This document shows, piece after piece, positions 1 through 11,256 of a DNA stretch of 54,887 nucleotides (its first letter is position 1; each line of letters starts with the position of its first letter). A program made the position numbers and the translations under genes. The notes under the pieces are model-generated. The model worked only from the letters and a program-made list of their open reading frames with translations, ran no database searches and was not told where the DNA came from. The stretch covers positions 1 through 54,887 of the forward strand of contig JANBQC010000131.1 of NCBI GenBank assembly GCA_027576995.1. The letters run 5' to 3'. This DNA comes from Dimargaris cristalligena. Its lineage: Eukaryota; Kickxellomycota; Dimargaritomycetes; Dimargaritales; Dimargaritaceae.

Positions 1-2862
1 CCGTCAATATGATCATCGGCTGCTGAATGGCTCCCCGATCGACTGGACAATAGAACCGTGGAGGGATTCGAGCGGATACTCGACTGGGAAGGCCCTACCG
101 AAGGATGGTAAGACTGGGCCTGTGCCCAGGCGGCCTGGTTATGCCTATTCAGCAGGGGGGGAGGGGCAACCGAACCCAAGGAGGATGGGAAAAGCGATGT
201 GGACGACCGCTGGCTGGCGGTAGCTGTGGGAATGGAGGTGCCACTAGTCGATGCTGGGGCGGGAGGGGAGGCTTCTGGCGGAGCCGAATCATAGCTAATG
301 GAGAGTCGACCGTCGGAAGGACCCCGGCTAGTCACGAAGGGTATGTCCCCATCGTTTTCGAACAGTAGTTTGGGGCGGTGGATTTGGGGGGTTTCCTGCA
401 TCTCCCCGTCCATGAGGGCGGCGGGGTGCTGGAGGGATATTCCTAAACCGGACGACGAACTTAAGCCGGCGGAATGGACGCGTTCACTCCGGAGAGAAAT
501 CACGGAGGACGCGGAATTCACCGCTGAAGAATTTCGTTGGAGGATAGTGCTTTCTAAAGTCATCGAAGAGGTTTTAGAACTGGGCAGTAGTTGGGGTGCC
601 GGGGTACGGGGACCTCGCGTCGGAAGACCACTAGCCGACGAAGATACGGGGGTAGTTGAGTGAGGCATGGATGAAGGGGATTCCCTTCCCATATAGTTAC
701 TTCCCACCGGAGAATCATAGGACATATGTGCGTCTGGTGAATAGGACGGAGGCAGTCCTGGCGTAAGAGACACAGACGAGTATGGGGTTTCCGCGAGGGA
801 GGCGTTAGGGGGACCCGGAAATGACCCGAATGATGATGGGCCGAATAATGCCCGATGAGCTGGAGTAGTCGTGGCTGCTGCAGAATGTGTATTCGCCGAT
901 CGATTAATCAGGGTCGTCGGTGTCGTTGAGTGATCCATCGGAAGCCGCCGAATGGAAGGCGTGGGGGGCATGGCTGAAGGCGGACCCCGGTGGGGTGACT
1001 GAGCAGCGTGGGCCGAGTATCGAGCAGCTGACGCGGTGGTGGTAAGGGGTATCGCGGGGGGCGTGTGGTTTAGGGGAGTGGTCACTTCCGACGTTTGACT
1101 TGCGACATGTCCCAAAGGCTCGTGGCGAGAAGCCTGGCTTTGAATGGAATGGAAGTGATAGGCCGACGGGGTAGAAGTGGTCGAAGTTGGGGGCAGGTAT
1201 CCCCGTTGACTATTAGCCTGGGATGACGGGTGGTGCTGATGTGATACACCACCGACCGAGGCTGATGCCGATGACTGGGTCGGAGGGGGCCGGCCGACCG
1301 TACTTGGGGCTTGAGATCCTCCGTGGTTAGGGTTCGGGTTGGGGGTGGACGAAATCGAGCTGTTGGTCATGGTCTCGGCAAGGGTTGCTAGTACGATATC
1401 CACCGATATGTGGTCGGTGGACTGGGCTGCGAATAGAATTGGCTTGCCACCCGTATCGAAATAGGCCGATAGTTGCAAATTGGTCTGCTCGGCGAAGGCC
1501 AAGATGGCCCGGAATTCCCGGAAACTGAAGGTCAGTTCGGTGTGTTGCGGGACATGATAAATATCAAAATCCTCAGTGTCGATTTGCAACTGGGTTTGGA
1601 GTGACTGCTTGATGGAGTCTAATGATAAAGGGAATAGATTTACAATAAAAAAGAAAAAAAATCATAGTACGGTAAATTAGGGGTTAATTAATCTGACCTG
1701 TAATAGTCCACGCGAAATATAAATACACACCCCTCTGGAATTAGTCCATAATTCTAGACCCGATACACCTCATCCATACTTTAGCCCCAAATACTAGATT
1801 ATAACTTACCTTTGGCGCTGGTGCCTTCAGCAATGTTGGTAAACCCACCCTCCGCAAAGCTACGGATGATCACCGACTCGTTGCTACAAATGAACGTAAT
1901 CTCCTCCAACTTGGGGTTAAAGTGAGAAATCCATTCAGTCATCAGTTTGGGCGCCACTAACCACCGATTGGGGCAGTTATCTTTGGAATAAATGGCGTAG
2001 AGCGCATCGCACGGTTCGTAGTAGATCTTGTAGTTCTTGGCGATACCATGCTTACAGGCCACTTTAACGGCCAGTCGGCATTCGGGAGTGGTGCTGTCGA
2101 GGACGGAGCCTTGGCCGTCCCCCGGCCCATTGGCCGCTACGCCATCTTCAATCCGGATTTCGCAGCCTTCCACGTTGCGATCCTGGCTATGTTTAGGCCG
2201 GAATATAGTTAACATTGGCCGCATGAGGACTCGGCAGCGTAGTGCGTCGGCTTGGCTAGCCTGGCTAATTTGGGCTAGAGAGGCCTCGGAGACTTGGTAA
2301 CGATCGAAAAACTGCCGGGAAACGGTAAACATGGCAAATGCGGAACACGATGCGTTGACAGTCGAGAGATTCAGCTTCACGAATTATTGGTTTATTGAGG
2401 GAGGGGTGAGTATAGGGTATATAGGGATGGCCGGGATATGGATAGGCGTTGTTAGCTTATATAATAGTTATGCTCACGTAGATATATTTGGGACCGGAGA
2501 ATAGCGTATAATGGGAATGTGGGCAGTTAAGAAAGCAGGTCTAGTCTTCAGTGTGGATATATGGTGGCTAGGGAGTTAACTGGTACCTTATTACGTCTGG
2601 CCTCGATGGATAAATTATCACCGATTTTGGCTAAGCATTGCATAATCTTTCCGAAGGCTATACGGACAAAAGAGGGTATATACTTCAAGCTGCGATTTAG
2701 AGTACAGCTTTATGCTCTGGAAATGAACCGAATCACGGGTATTCCATTAAAACCAGGCGAAGGGACTTACTCGACCACGCAGCCAATGCGGTAGCTGGGG
2801 GTGGTCGTATGAACATGGAAACACTTACACCGTAGGCCCGACGCAGGAATCGCAGCTTCCAT
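1..2862 (-). CDS. RAD9: Rad9, 9-1-1 checkpoint clamp subunit (partial, C-terminus off the left edge)
   Basis: Rad9 is the Rad9-Rad1-Hus1 clamp subunit, a PCNA-like ring that signals DNA damage in the nucleus. I read four exons in matching phase: 2829..2862, 2587..2657, 1810..2374, and 1618 down to the window edge. The start is the ATG at 2862. Exons 1-2 give GKIMQCLAKIGDNLSIE, exon 3 opens LNLSTVNASCSAFAMF, and exon 4 carries FREFRAILAFAEQTNLQL and VDIVLATLAE; these follow the Rad9 family pattern in order. The PCNA-like part ends near residue 303. Exon 4 then stays open for roughly 460 more residues of Ser/Thr/Pro-rich tail with several SQ/TQ sites, an ALFGPSSFGSF segment near base 850 and no stop before base 1. 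That tail is longer than in yeast or human Rad9. Divergently transcribed from GRC3. Identity is firm; exon borders are inferred. Confidence 0.88.
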
Positions 2863-3675
2863 GGCGAGGAAATGGAAGGTTCCCTGTTAGCGGGGACGTA
2901 AAAGAGTGATGCGTGTGGGACGAAAAGGGAGGAATGCCGCTTGCGGCCAAGCGATAGAAACGCGCTTAACAAACGGGGACAAAATAGCGAAAACAAAGGG
3001 TAGAAAAAGAGTAGAGAGTAAAGTTGAGATGCAGCGGCCCAGGGAAGGCCACTTTGGGCCTGTATAGTTTCGGGAAATATGCGCCCAGCATACAAAACAG
3101 CCGGTCCAGGATAGGCTCACCTACCGCAGTGCCCTTCTTGATGACTTGCCTAGTTGGGAGGTGGATACTTTTGACCATACGGGGTAAAAGAGGAAGGAAG
3201 CGCACCATATTGAAATATACCAAAACTACTGGCAAAAGACCATTAGTCATTTGTGGGGATATATATATATATATATATATATCTAATCGAATTAACTACA
3301 TTGCAACCTGCTGCCCTCAGCTTATACTGAGCACAATTTCTCTTCATGGGATATACCAACAGGACCACATCTTTCGTCAAATAACCAACCATAGTAGTTT
3401 AGGAGCCATTACTGAGTAGTAATCCTACTAAATTATATACCAGTATAAAATACCTTTGGTTGATGAGCGGATCCAATTAATTCAGTATAACCAACAGCCA
3501 TTAGAAAAAAAATTAGGCGGACTTGAGAGCTGCATATATTTTCCGAGGACACCTATTTTTTTAGGGAAGGTGGATCGCTTTAACTCGGCTAGGCGGTTGT
3601 TACTTCTTCATATTTGGTATTTTATAGTTTCCTTTTGACCTGACTGAGCTCCATGCCCCCCTTTCTTCATTAGCC
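2863..3675. other. Divergent intergenic region RAD9/GRC3
   Basis: About 0.8 kb between two divergent starts, so it should hold both promoters. It contains a perfect (AT)n tract and AT-rich DNA towards GRC3. Short open frames on both strands show no recognisable protein and I do not call them. Confidence 0.6.
3259..3282. repeat. (AT)12 microsatellite
   Basis: A perfect run of twelve AT units in the RAD9/GRC3 spacer, seen directly in the sequence. Confidence 0.95.
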
Positions 3676-6060
3676 ATGTTAATATCCACATTTGAACCCA
3701 CCCCGTCCAATCTCTACCGGGAAGCGGGGATAACCCTCCTTGGACTCAACCCCTATGAGCTGATCTCATTCTACGGCCAAGTGGGTGCTGTTGCCCTGGC
3801 CGGCTCCTGCAACATCCTCGGGCATGACATGACCGCCAGTCAATCATGCCGCCCCGCCGAGTTGGCGTCCGCCAAAATCTGGCTCACTGCTACGCTAGCT
3901 GCTCGACCAGAAGCGCATGGCCACCACCAAGCACATGCCGTGGATCCAACGGCCTCCAGGCCCTTTTTCTACCCCTGCTGGGCACCCCTCACGCATGCCA
4001 TGTTGACGTTCCAGGCCAACGAGTTCCCCAATCCTCCACCTGCGACCACGACTACTACGGTGGATACGGTTGCCCCACCCACCCCCTGGTCCACCGCTGC
4101 GACTTCCGTTTCGAAGGTGCTGTCTGGTTGGATTCGGCACCTCGGAGGCCCGAAGGCTTTCGCGGCCGAGGCCAAGAACTGGTCCTGCGTGCTGGCCCTC
4201 AAACCAATCGACAGCTTCGATCCGACCCACCTGGCCTCGCTCCGCTCCGGCTTTGGGACTTTGTTTACCCCCAACAAGCGACATGGGGTTCGTTCTAATT
4301 ACCAGGTAGCGGGTTCGAGTAACTCGGCGATGGCCGGCGACAGCACAGCCTCGGACCTTAGTGGAGGAGGTCATGCTGATGCCGATGAAGCGACCCCCTT
4401 CAAAAGGTCCCGAATGGACACCGACGGTACCCCCCACACCCCGCTGGCCCCTAAAACGGCCAAATTGTCCAATCCCTATTCACATTTGGCATACTACGAA
4501 ATTTTTGCCATCCGGGGATTTTATGCTCTCCGGGAAATGACACAGGCCACTGCCATTACGGAAACCTCCGCCGATTGGGTAGCCGCAACCGAGGCCATTA
4601 TATTTGGCACGCAAGAGGCTAGTCACGCGATGGACGAATGCCAAACTAAAGAGACGACGACCCAACCGGAGGATGGGAAACAGGCGCCGTTAAAGAACCC
4701 CTTGACCGTCATGGTCACCGGTGGTAAAGGAGTCGGCAAATCCACCTTTACCCGCACCTTGATTAACCAGATGCTGACCCGGTACCCTCGGGTAGCCTAC
4801 CTCGACACCGATCTGGGCCAGGCCGAATTCGGCCCACCGGGCTCCGTCTACTTACATATAGTGGAACACCCGATGGTGGGCCCATCCTTCACCCACTTGG
4901 CGACCCCTTACGCTGCCCACTGTGTGGGCACCAACACCCCCCGCAACAGCCCGGACCAGTACCTGGCCGGTATCCAACACCTGGTTAACGTGTACCGCCG
5001 CCAGTTAGCACCCGCTAAATCAGGCGATTCAATCAGTACCACGGAAGTGCCCCTGGTGGTTAATACCCACGGCTGGATCAATGATCTGGGCTACGATATG
5101 CTTGAGTCCATTTGGAAAATGCTTCACCCCGACCACGTGGTACTCCTTCATCAGGTCGGCTTAGCCGCCTCCCAGATCTTCCAGGACAATTTCGAGGTCT
5201 TTATTAACCAACAGCGTGATAATGAACCGGCTACCTCACAACTCCATATAGTTAATAGCCCGGCTTCGGGCCAGGGCGGCAAACCGTTCCTGACTTCGTA
5301 TGACCTACGTATTTTGGCCACCTGCTTATATTTCTATTCCCAACCGGGGCACGCTTTGATAGATCCCCATTTAATGAATTCGGTGTCCATGCCAACCGAC
5401 TCTGACAAACTGTCCGCCGAGAATGGTACACCTCACAACCCCAATACCGATACCACTGTCACTGGTGCCCGTCGAGTTTTAGGTTCGTCCGGTCAGGCGT
5501 TGCCCCAGCCCCGACTGGGACTCCCATTGACCCATCGGACTCCCTACTGCGTACCCTGGCGGAAACTGCATTTCTACATGCCCTTCGAAGCTGTGCCCGT
5601 TAGCCAACTTCTGTACGCGCTGAATGGGTCCATTGTGGCCCTTCTCAAAATAAACCCGGCATCCGACCCAACTCAACCGCCGACCACCCCCGCCCCATCG
5701 GAACGGCCCCATGTCGTTTACGACTACCCCCCGGTCACCAGCAGCACGTGCGTGGGCTATGCCGTTGTCCGCTCCATTTGCCCCACCGCCCGCGAGCTAC
5801 ACCTACTTAGCCCGGTATCTCCCCTTATATTGAACCACGTCAATGCCCTCCTTCTGCCTTCGCATACGATTAGCGAAATCCCCAATTCGCTCCTGGCCCA
5901 CGGCCCCGCGGCCCGGCAAGCCCTCATGGCGGAGACTTTCTCGTCGGACCAGAGTGAGCCGAGCATCGCCCCCTACATCACCACCAGCGCCCGAATGGGC
6001 ATTGGCAGTGGCGCTCGTACCGTGCGGCGGAATATTATGCGTCGGAATCTAGCCCAATAG
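3676..6060 (+). CDS. GRC3: Polynucleotide 5'-hydroxyl kinase Grc3 (NOL9 family)
   Basis: Grc3 phosphorylates the 5'-OH end left by Las1 cleavage of ITS2 in pre-rRNA, in the nucleolus. The 794-residue single-exon frame starts at an ATG and opens with STFEPTPSNLYREAG then GLNPYELISFYGQVGAVALAG, the N-terminal domain of the family. Walker A is GGKGVGKST at residues 349-357, followed by LDTDLGQAEFGPPGS (376 onward) and VNTHGWINDLGYD (NTHGW at 463-467), all diagnostic of the Grc3/NOL9 branch of the CLP1-type kinases. The C-terminus ends in GIGSGARTVRRNIMRRNLAQ, a basic tail typical of Grc3. Residues about 200-260 form a Ser/Asp/Thr-rich linker that looks disordered. No intron is needed. Convergence with other ribosome-assembly genes in this window fits its role. 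Confidence 0.93.
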   Translation: MLISTFEPTPSNLYREAGITLLGLNPYELISFYGQVGAVALAGSCNILGHDMTASQSCRPAELASAKIWLTATLAARPEAHGHHQAHAVDPTASRPFFYPCWAPLTHAMLTFQANEFPNPPPATTTTTVDTVAPPTPWSTAATSVSKVLSGWIRHLGGPKAFAAEAKNWSCVLALKPIDSFDPTHLASLRSGFGTLFTPNKRHGVRSNYQVAGSSNSAMAGDSTASDLSGGGHADADEATPFKRSRMDTDGTPHTPLAPKTAKLSNPYSHLAYYEIFAIRGFYALREMTQATAITETSADWVAATEAIIFGTQEASHAMDECQTKETTTQPEDGKQAPLKNPLTVMVTGGKGVGKSTFTRTLINQMLTRYPRVAYLDTDLGQAEFGPPGSVYLHIVEHPMVGPSFTHLATPYAAHCVGTNTPRNSPDQYLAGIQHLVNVYRRQLAPAKSGDSISTTEVPLVVNTHGWINDLGYDMLESIWKMLHPDHVVLLHQVGLAASQIFQDNFEVFINQQRDNEPATSQLHIVNSPASGQGGKPFLTSYDLRILATCLYFYSQPGHALIDPHLMNSVSMPTDSDKLSAENGTPHNPNTDTTVTGARRVLGSSGQALPQPRLGLPLTHRTPYCVPWRKLHFYMPFEAVPVSQLLYALNGSIVALLKINPASDPTQPPTTPAPSERPHVVYDYPPVTSSTCVGYAVVRSICPTARELHLLSPVSPLILNHVNALLLPSHTISEIPNSLLAHGPAARQALMAETFSSDQSEPSIAPYITTSARMGIGSGARTVRRNIMRRNLAQ

Positions 6061-8645
6061 ACCTAATCTCCGGATTATTAATATATCATCAATTGAATCG
6101 GATGCAGCTCCTGTGGATACATATATATATATTATTATTATTATTTGGCGTGGGGGCTGGGTCACGCCATTGGGTGTGTAGAATTAGGGAATTAAATTCG
6201 ATGAGCAGTAGAAAAGGGTCTGAAAAGCGAATGCGTGCAATGTTATTCTCCAAGGTAAATACAGAGAAAACCATAGCGGGCACCCATGTTCCAAAGGGCT
6301 GGTGTAATTAAAAAGGGTTTAGAGATTAGCACCAAAATTAGCGTGTTCTGGCCCATATATGAGCTATTAGAAGCCGCGGTCGACTTGTTAAGCCGGTAGT
6401 AAATGCATAAATCTACACATTATTTAATTAACATTACTAGGTCGCCTCCCCTTTCGCGGTTAGTAATCTGCAAATATCCTTATTAGTATTAAGTGTGATC
6501 ATCCGCTTGTATCGCGTATTACACCTTGGTAAAAAATGAAAATGAGGAAATACATGATGGGTACAGTTAGACAGATGGTGGCTAGGGACATTAGTTGAGA
6601 AAACTGGGCCGATCTTAGCAATGGTGCGACGTAGATGTCGAAACGCTGGGTCAACAAGGAGGCCTGTCTTTAGGGCATTAATTAACGAACCGCCGACAAT
6701 ATCCTAGTATTGGTCAGTAATTGGTGGGCCGCGAGTTAAGGCATATCTAAAGGTGTAGAGGAGGTTAAAGTAGCCGAAATAAGGTCGGTATATTTCCGAC
6801 CACAATGGGCCAACCCCACAACAGGTTGGGGTTGCGTTTTTGCGCGCGTTTTATCTGCTATTGTTACTCTCTAGCTGGTGCATTTCGAAAATGACCAGCT
6901 TCTGGCTTGCTACGGGCCATACAAACGACTATATCACTAATGTGGCACAGGTGTGTGCTAAGCAAAACTGTGACTTGTAACCAATAACGACGAAGATGAG
7001 CTTAGGGTTGGAGTGTGGGTGGCGGTGGGCCAAATTAGGAATACAACCAATATGGTACAACGTTAACCTGAAACAAGTTATTGTCTCCTTGCATCCAGCC
7101 CTCGTTTCGTATGGTGGCCATGTAGTGAACGGTTTTATGCGGTGCACTTTGTCGAACGGTAATTGGTGTGGAATGCGAAGCCAGTGTGTCCATGCCTGCT
7201 AATAATCTTGCCCCAATAGGTTAGTGCGCCCCGGATTTTACCTACACCTTGTTTTTTTATTATTATTATTACGCCTAACGCCCCACCACACGGGTAACAC
7301 AGAAGATAAAGGCCAGCTTTAACCAACACACGGAGTAGGAGATAAGCAACTGAGGGATACCCCCCCTCCCTTATTCACCCGAACCATACAGGGACTGTGA
7401 GCTACTTGAAACCGCGAAAGTGTCCCCGACGCCAAAGCTGTGTAACATTGATATCCCCCGTAACACTGACTCGTCGTTTCCATGAACGAAGTGCGACCTC
7501 GTGATATTGACGTTTTGGCCTGGGATTGCTAAATTTCAGTGATGCCCTAAGTCTATACATGTAGTTTAGCTGACCCTTTCCCCGTGCTTTTACGCGACTG
7601 CGATAGTCGAATATCATTTTAGTATTATGAAAAAAGAAGGCTCGGTAAAGTTATAGCCCAACTTTTTACTTTTATACAATAACTGATGGAGATCGGCTGC
7701 CGATACCGTCAGAGATAATTTAGCTAACTCCAGCGTGGGAGTCAACGGGGATACAATTATTTAATCGCCTCTGAAAATCGCTACTCTAAAATTAGTCTAG
7801 CCGCCCTTATCCAAAAGCTTTGGTATTATTAGTATATTACTCCATCGTACTTAGCCATTGCTATATGAAACACGGGTCCCTCCAATGAGATATGCTATAT
7901 CTACTTCCCGTGGCTTAGTTGTGGATATTCTAGAGCAGATGCAGTCGGCCCTTTACCCTACATGATACACCGATGGCATACGGCCACAGGTCACTCAACG
8001 CTCCTCATTGGCATCGGCTCTAGACTAAAATACGGGATAAATAGGGACCCTGCCCATGTGATCGATATAATTTCTATAGAGAGGAAGGCTCCCGATTAGG
8101 AAAACCTAATATAACCGACCAATATTACGATAAAAAAACTACTAGGCAACACGCACTTGGGGCCGGCCGACTGCGCCGCTACTTTAGTACCTTCTGTAAC
8201 AATCTGTACTACACCATCGCGACCGAGTTTATTGGCGGGCGTAGTGTTACAATCCGTAATTCCTCCGAACAGTGCCGGCAAAGGCCTGTGATATACTCAC
8301 TATGGGTTATAATTGAGCCTACCCTGGAGATAAGCATATGGGGGAAGGTCGAGCATGGTCGTACTATGAAGATTCCGCTTGTTTGGGACTGTGGATCTAA
8401 CTAGCGAAAAAATCACTTTTCCGCCTACTTTGCCATTCGTCTCTCGTCTAGACTCTTATACGGCTGCATTGGAGTTCACCCCCTAGTGCACGCCCAAATT
8501 TATTCATACACACACACATATATATACCCTAGACTTCGCTTCCATAGATATTCATCAACCTACTGACCTTGTATAGGATCCTAATTACCGTACACAACTA
8601 TCATATTATCTATCACATCTCCTTTCCACCCAACTTTGACTCGCT
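6061..8645. other. Long intergenic region, no gene recognised
   Basis: About 2.6 kb of AT-rich DNA with only short open frames and no recognisable protein, tRNA or rRNA. Visible structure: a short alternating TA/TTA tract near 6120-6145, a GC-rich hairpin at 6808-6835 (CCAACCCC facing GGTTGGGG), and a small perfect inverted repeat ATTAGG-AAAA-CCTAAT near 8096-8111. The last few hundred bases presumably carry the promoter of the gene at 8646, with a short CA/TA run near 8508-8526. Confidence 0.5.
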
Positions 8646-10222
8646 ATGAAGGTGTCTGTCGTGTCCCTTTCTCTGCTGGCCCTTGTTCTGGGCCACTCCA
8701 CTTCGGCCCGCCCCCGCCCGGCCGACTTCTCGCCCCTCGGGCCTACGGGCAAGAACGGTGATAATACCGTGACGGCTGTCGAGGAAAGCGCTATTTCGGT
8801 TGGCGATCTCCGCGAACAAGCGGTAGAGGGTCAGCTGGATGAGAACCTGGTCGACAATATTACCAGTACCGATTTTCGGACGGCCGATTTTAATGGGGTA
8901 GGTATTATGGGTTATTCCCAAGATTTCAATTCCAGCCACCAGCAATTCATTAGATATATAGCTTAGACGATGTTTTCCTATTATACTGCGACCATTGCCA
9001 AATGTCGCTAAAGGAGGTCTTGATGGAATTGCGTATGCTACTGGGCTTATCAATTCAATCGTATAAAACTCGTTTACTTATGACTAACTCGTATTTACAT
9101 TTTACTTACATGTTTATTGCTCTAACGTGATATTCCTCTATTCCGCTCCAATTTTTTCTCCAATTGAAGCCCATTAACCAACTCCTGCAAAGCGAACAGG
9201 GGGTCCTGGACCTGCTCCAGAATTATCTCCCGGTAGAGCTCGAGAGTGCTCTGCTGCGAGTAGACTGGGGGCTTACTAAGGAGGACCTTGAGGATAATCG
9301 CGTCGTACACCGCGGTTTCCCGCGACCCAACAATGCTAGCCGCCGGTATTTACCCAATGTCGCCCCGCTTGCCAAGCTAGAGAAGCTGTCAACTATCCAG
9401 TCACAGTGGGGCTACCTCCATTACAACCAACTGACCGCCGCCCAGCGACAGGCCGCTCTTCCCCTGGTCTACCAGATGCGGCAGCTGACGCCCGACCAAA
9501 TGGTGCAGACCTACCTGGCTATTCGAAAGGGACTAATGACCTATCCCGAAGCCATTTCCGGTTCAACCATCACCTCCCCTGGCGCCACCCTCACTATTGC
9601 CAAGGGACTGCCCACCGGCCGGTTGGCGGACGTTCAAATCATGATCGCCGACGAGCTGCTCGTTACGCTCCTCTTTAGCTTGGCCGTTGACGGGGAATTC
9701 GAAACCCTGGAGGAACTGGCCGCTTTGCCCGAGTGGGAAAGTTTAGGTAGTATCCCAGCCAACGATACCCGGCTCCTGCTGGCCCTGTTGGATTTGGAAT
9801 ACCGAGGGGACAACAGCAGCAGCAGCGACCACCTGGGCAGTGGTGATAACTGGGCCATTGCCATCGCCAGTAAGGAGCGTTTCGCCAGGAATGCGGCCCA
9901 GTCACTGGGTTTTAACCGGGCGGTTGCCCAGCTCCCGACTGGCTCCTCCTCCTCGTTCATGGGTTACACTAAGGAACAGGACTTGCTTCGCTTCACCGCT
10001 AATAAGTACGTCCACTCGTATTACCCCGCTAATGACGACTCTCTCCTCCCCGTCTTGGCCATTCGCGTCCATACACCAACCTTTACCAAGATGCTCCCCG
10101 AAGCGGCTCCGCAGAAATCCAATACTAGCACACTCTGGCTGGACCAAGATACAGTGACAGAGGTCCTGAAATCAGTGAATATGGTCATCCCTTACTGGGT
10201 GAACAAGCATTCGGTTAATTAA
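8646..10222 (+). CDS. Predicted secreted protein of unknown function
   Basis: I do not recognise a family. The model has two exons, 8646..8897 and 9170..10222, joined in phase 0 over a 272-bp intron (donor GTAGGT, acceptor TTGAAG after a pyrimidine tract), giving about 434 residues. The first 21 residues, MKVSVVSLSLLALVLGHSTSA, form a clear signal peptide. The mature N-terminus is acidic. The second exon is Leu-rich and helical, with pieces such as LLQSEQGVLDLLQNYLPVELE and TLEELAALPEW, several N-x-S/T sites and almost no Cys. No transmembrane segment follows the signal, so export is likely. The ATG has a reasonable context, and the open frame downstream lacks an ATG of its own at its start, which supports splicing. 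It converges on the MDC1-like gene. Function unknown. Confidence 0.7.
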
Positions 10223-11256
10223 TTCGGACCCGACCCAGATGCGCCTGTCTACATTGTATAAGTTGGCTTCCCACCTTCACCTCCACCACCTCCTATTTCT
10301 ATGTTCTGTTTTTTTTTTCACATGGGTCAGAGACTGCAGTTAGACCCATTAGATTTCCTATTCTTATATTGCAATTGAAGTATTTTTATTAGATTTTATT
10401 AAACATGTCTTTACCAATTAATTTGGGGTATTATAGAATACCCTTATTGGGGGGTATGTGCTATGGATTATGGGGTTAATCTTTCCAAATGACTTTGCCT
10501 TGAAAAGGTTTTTTTAGGCGAATGGTGGATATAGATATACTGGCTGTGCGGTAAAGGTAACTGATAAGCCATATGGATAAAGTAACGGCCCATTCCAATA
10601 TACTAATATGCTAAATACAGACAGCAAATTGGTTTTTGGAAGCCTTGGGGGAAAGGATTTGTGACATATGATACAATGCGGGTGCATAATTTAATACTAT
10701 ACAAGTTTACGGGATATGCTAATGGACGGGGTGTGGGATTTATTAAGTGGAAGACCGAGTATTGGCCTATATCCAACGAATAAATGTCATATAGCCAAGG
10801 TCTAATAGTAGTATATACAAGGCGGAGTTTCACAATAGTAGCAATACGAAGTCGCAAACTAGAGCAACTAAAATTAAATTACAAGAGTAGTAGGGCCCGG
10901 CTGTTTAAATTGAATAATGGTATATGATCAGGGGAATAGGTAATGTAGAAAAAACCTAAATTGTATACCAGGTGCCGAATCTTAAGTTAGGGAATTTCTA
11001 GACGACCGCCGGGTTTTCTGGGATGAGGCTACAGGGGAGTCACTCTCGGTTAGAGGGAGTAAATGGCTAGCCAAAAAAAAAAGTCCAATAAGGAACAGGT
11101 CATCAAATAGTCAAAACAAGCTAGTATTAATAAAACGTTTGTCCGGGTTATGGAGCCTAGGGTTCCCGAATAAACCCATGGGGCCTAACTATCATTGATA
11201 TATTCGACGGAGCTATACATTTCCAATCAAAGTGGGCATATATTGCCCACCCTCAC
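10223..11256. other. Convergent intergenic region
   Basis: About 1 kb between two gene 3' ends. It is AT-rich, with poly-T near 10310-10318 and a poly-A run near 11074. I see no gene, tRNA or repeat in it. Confidence 0.5.

Noticed and set aside
2966..3250. Minus-strand open frame with a hydrophobic stretch upstream of RAD9
   Set aside because: No recognisable family, lies in the promoter of two divergent genes, and only chance splice sites.
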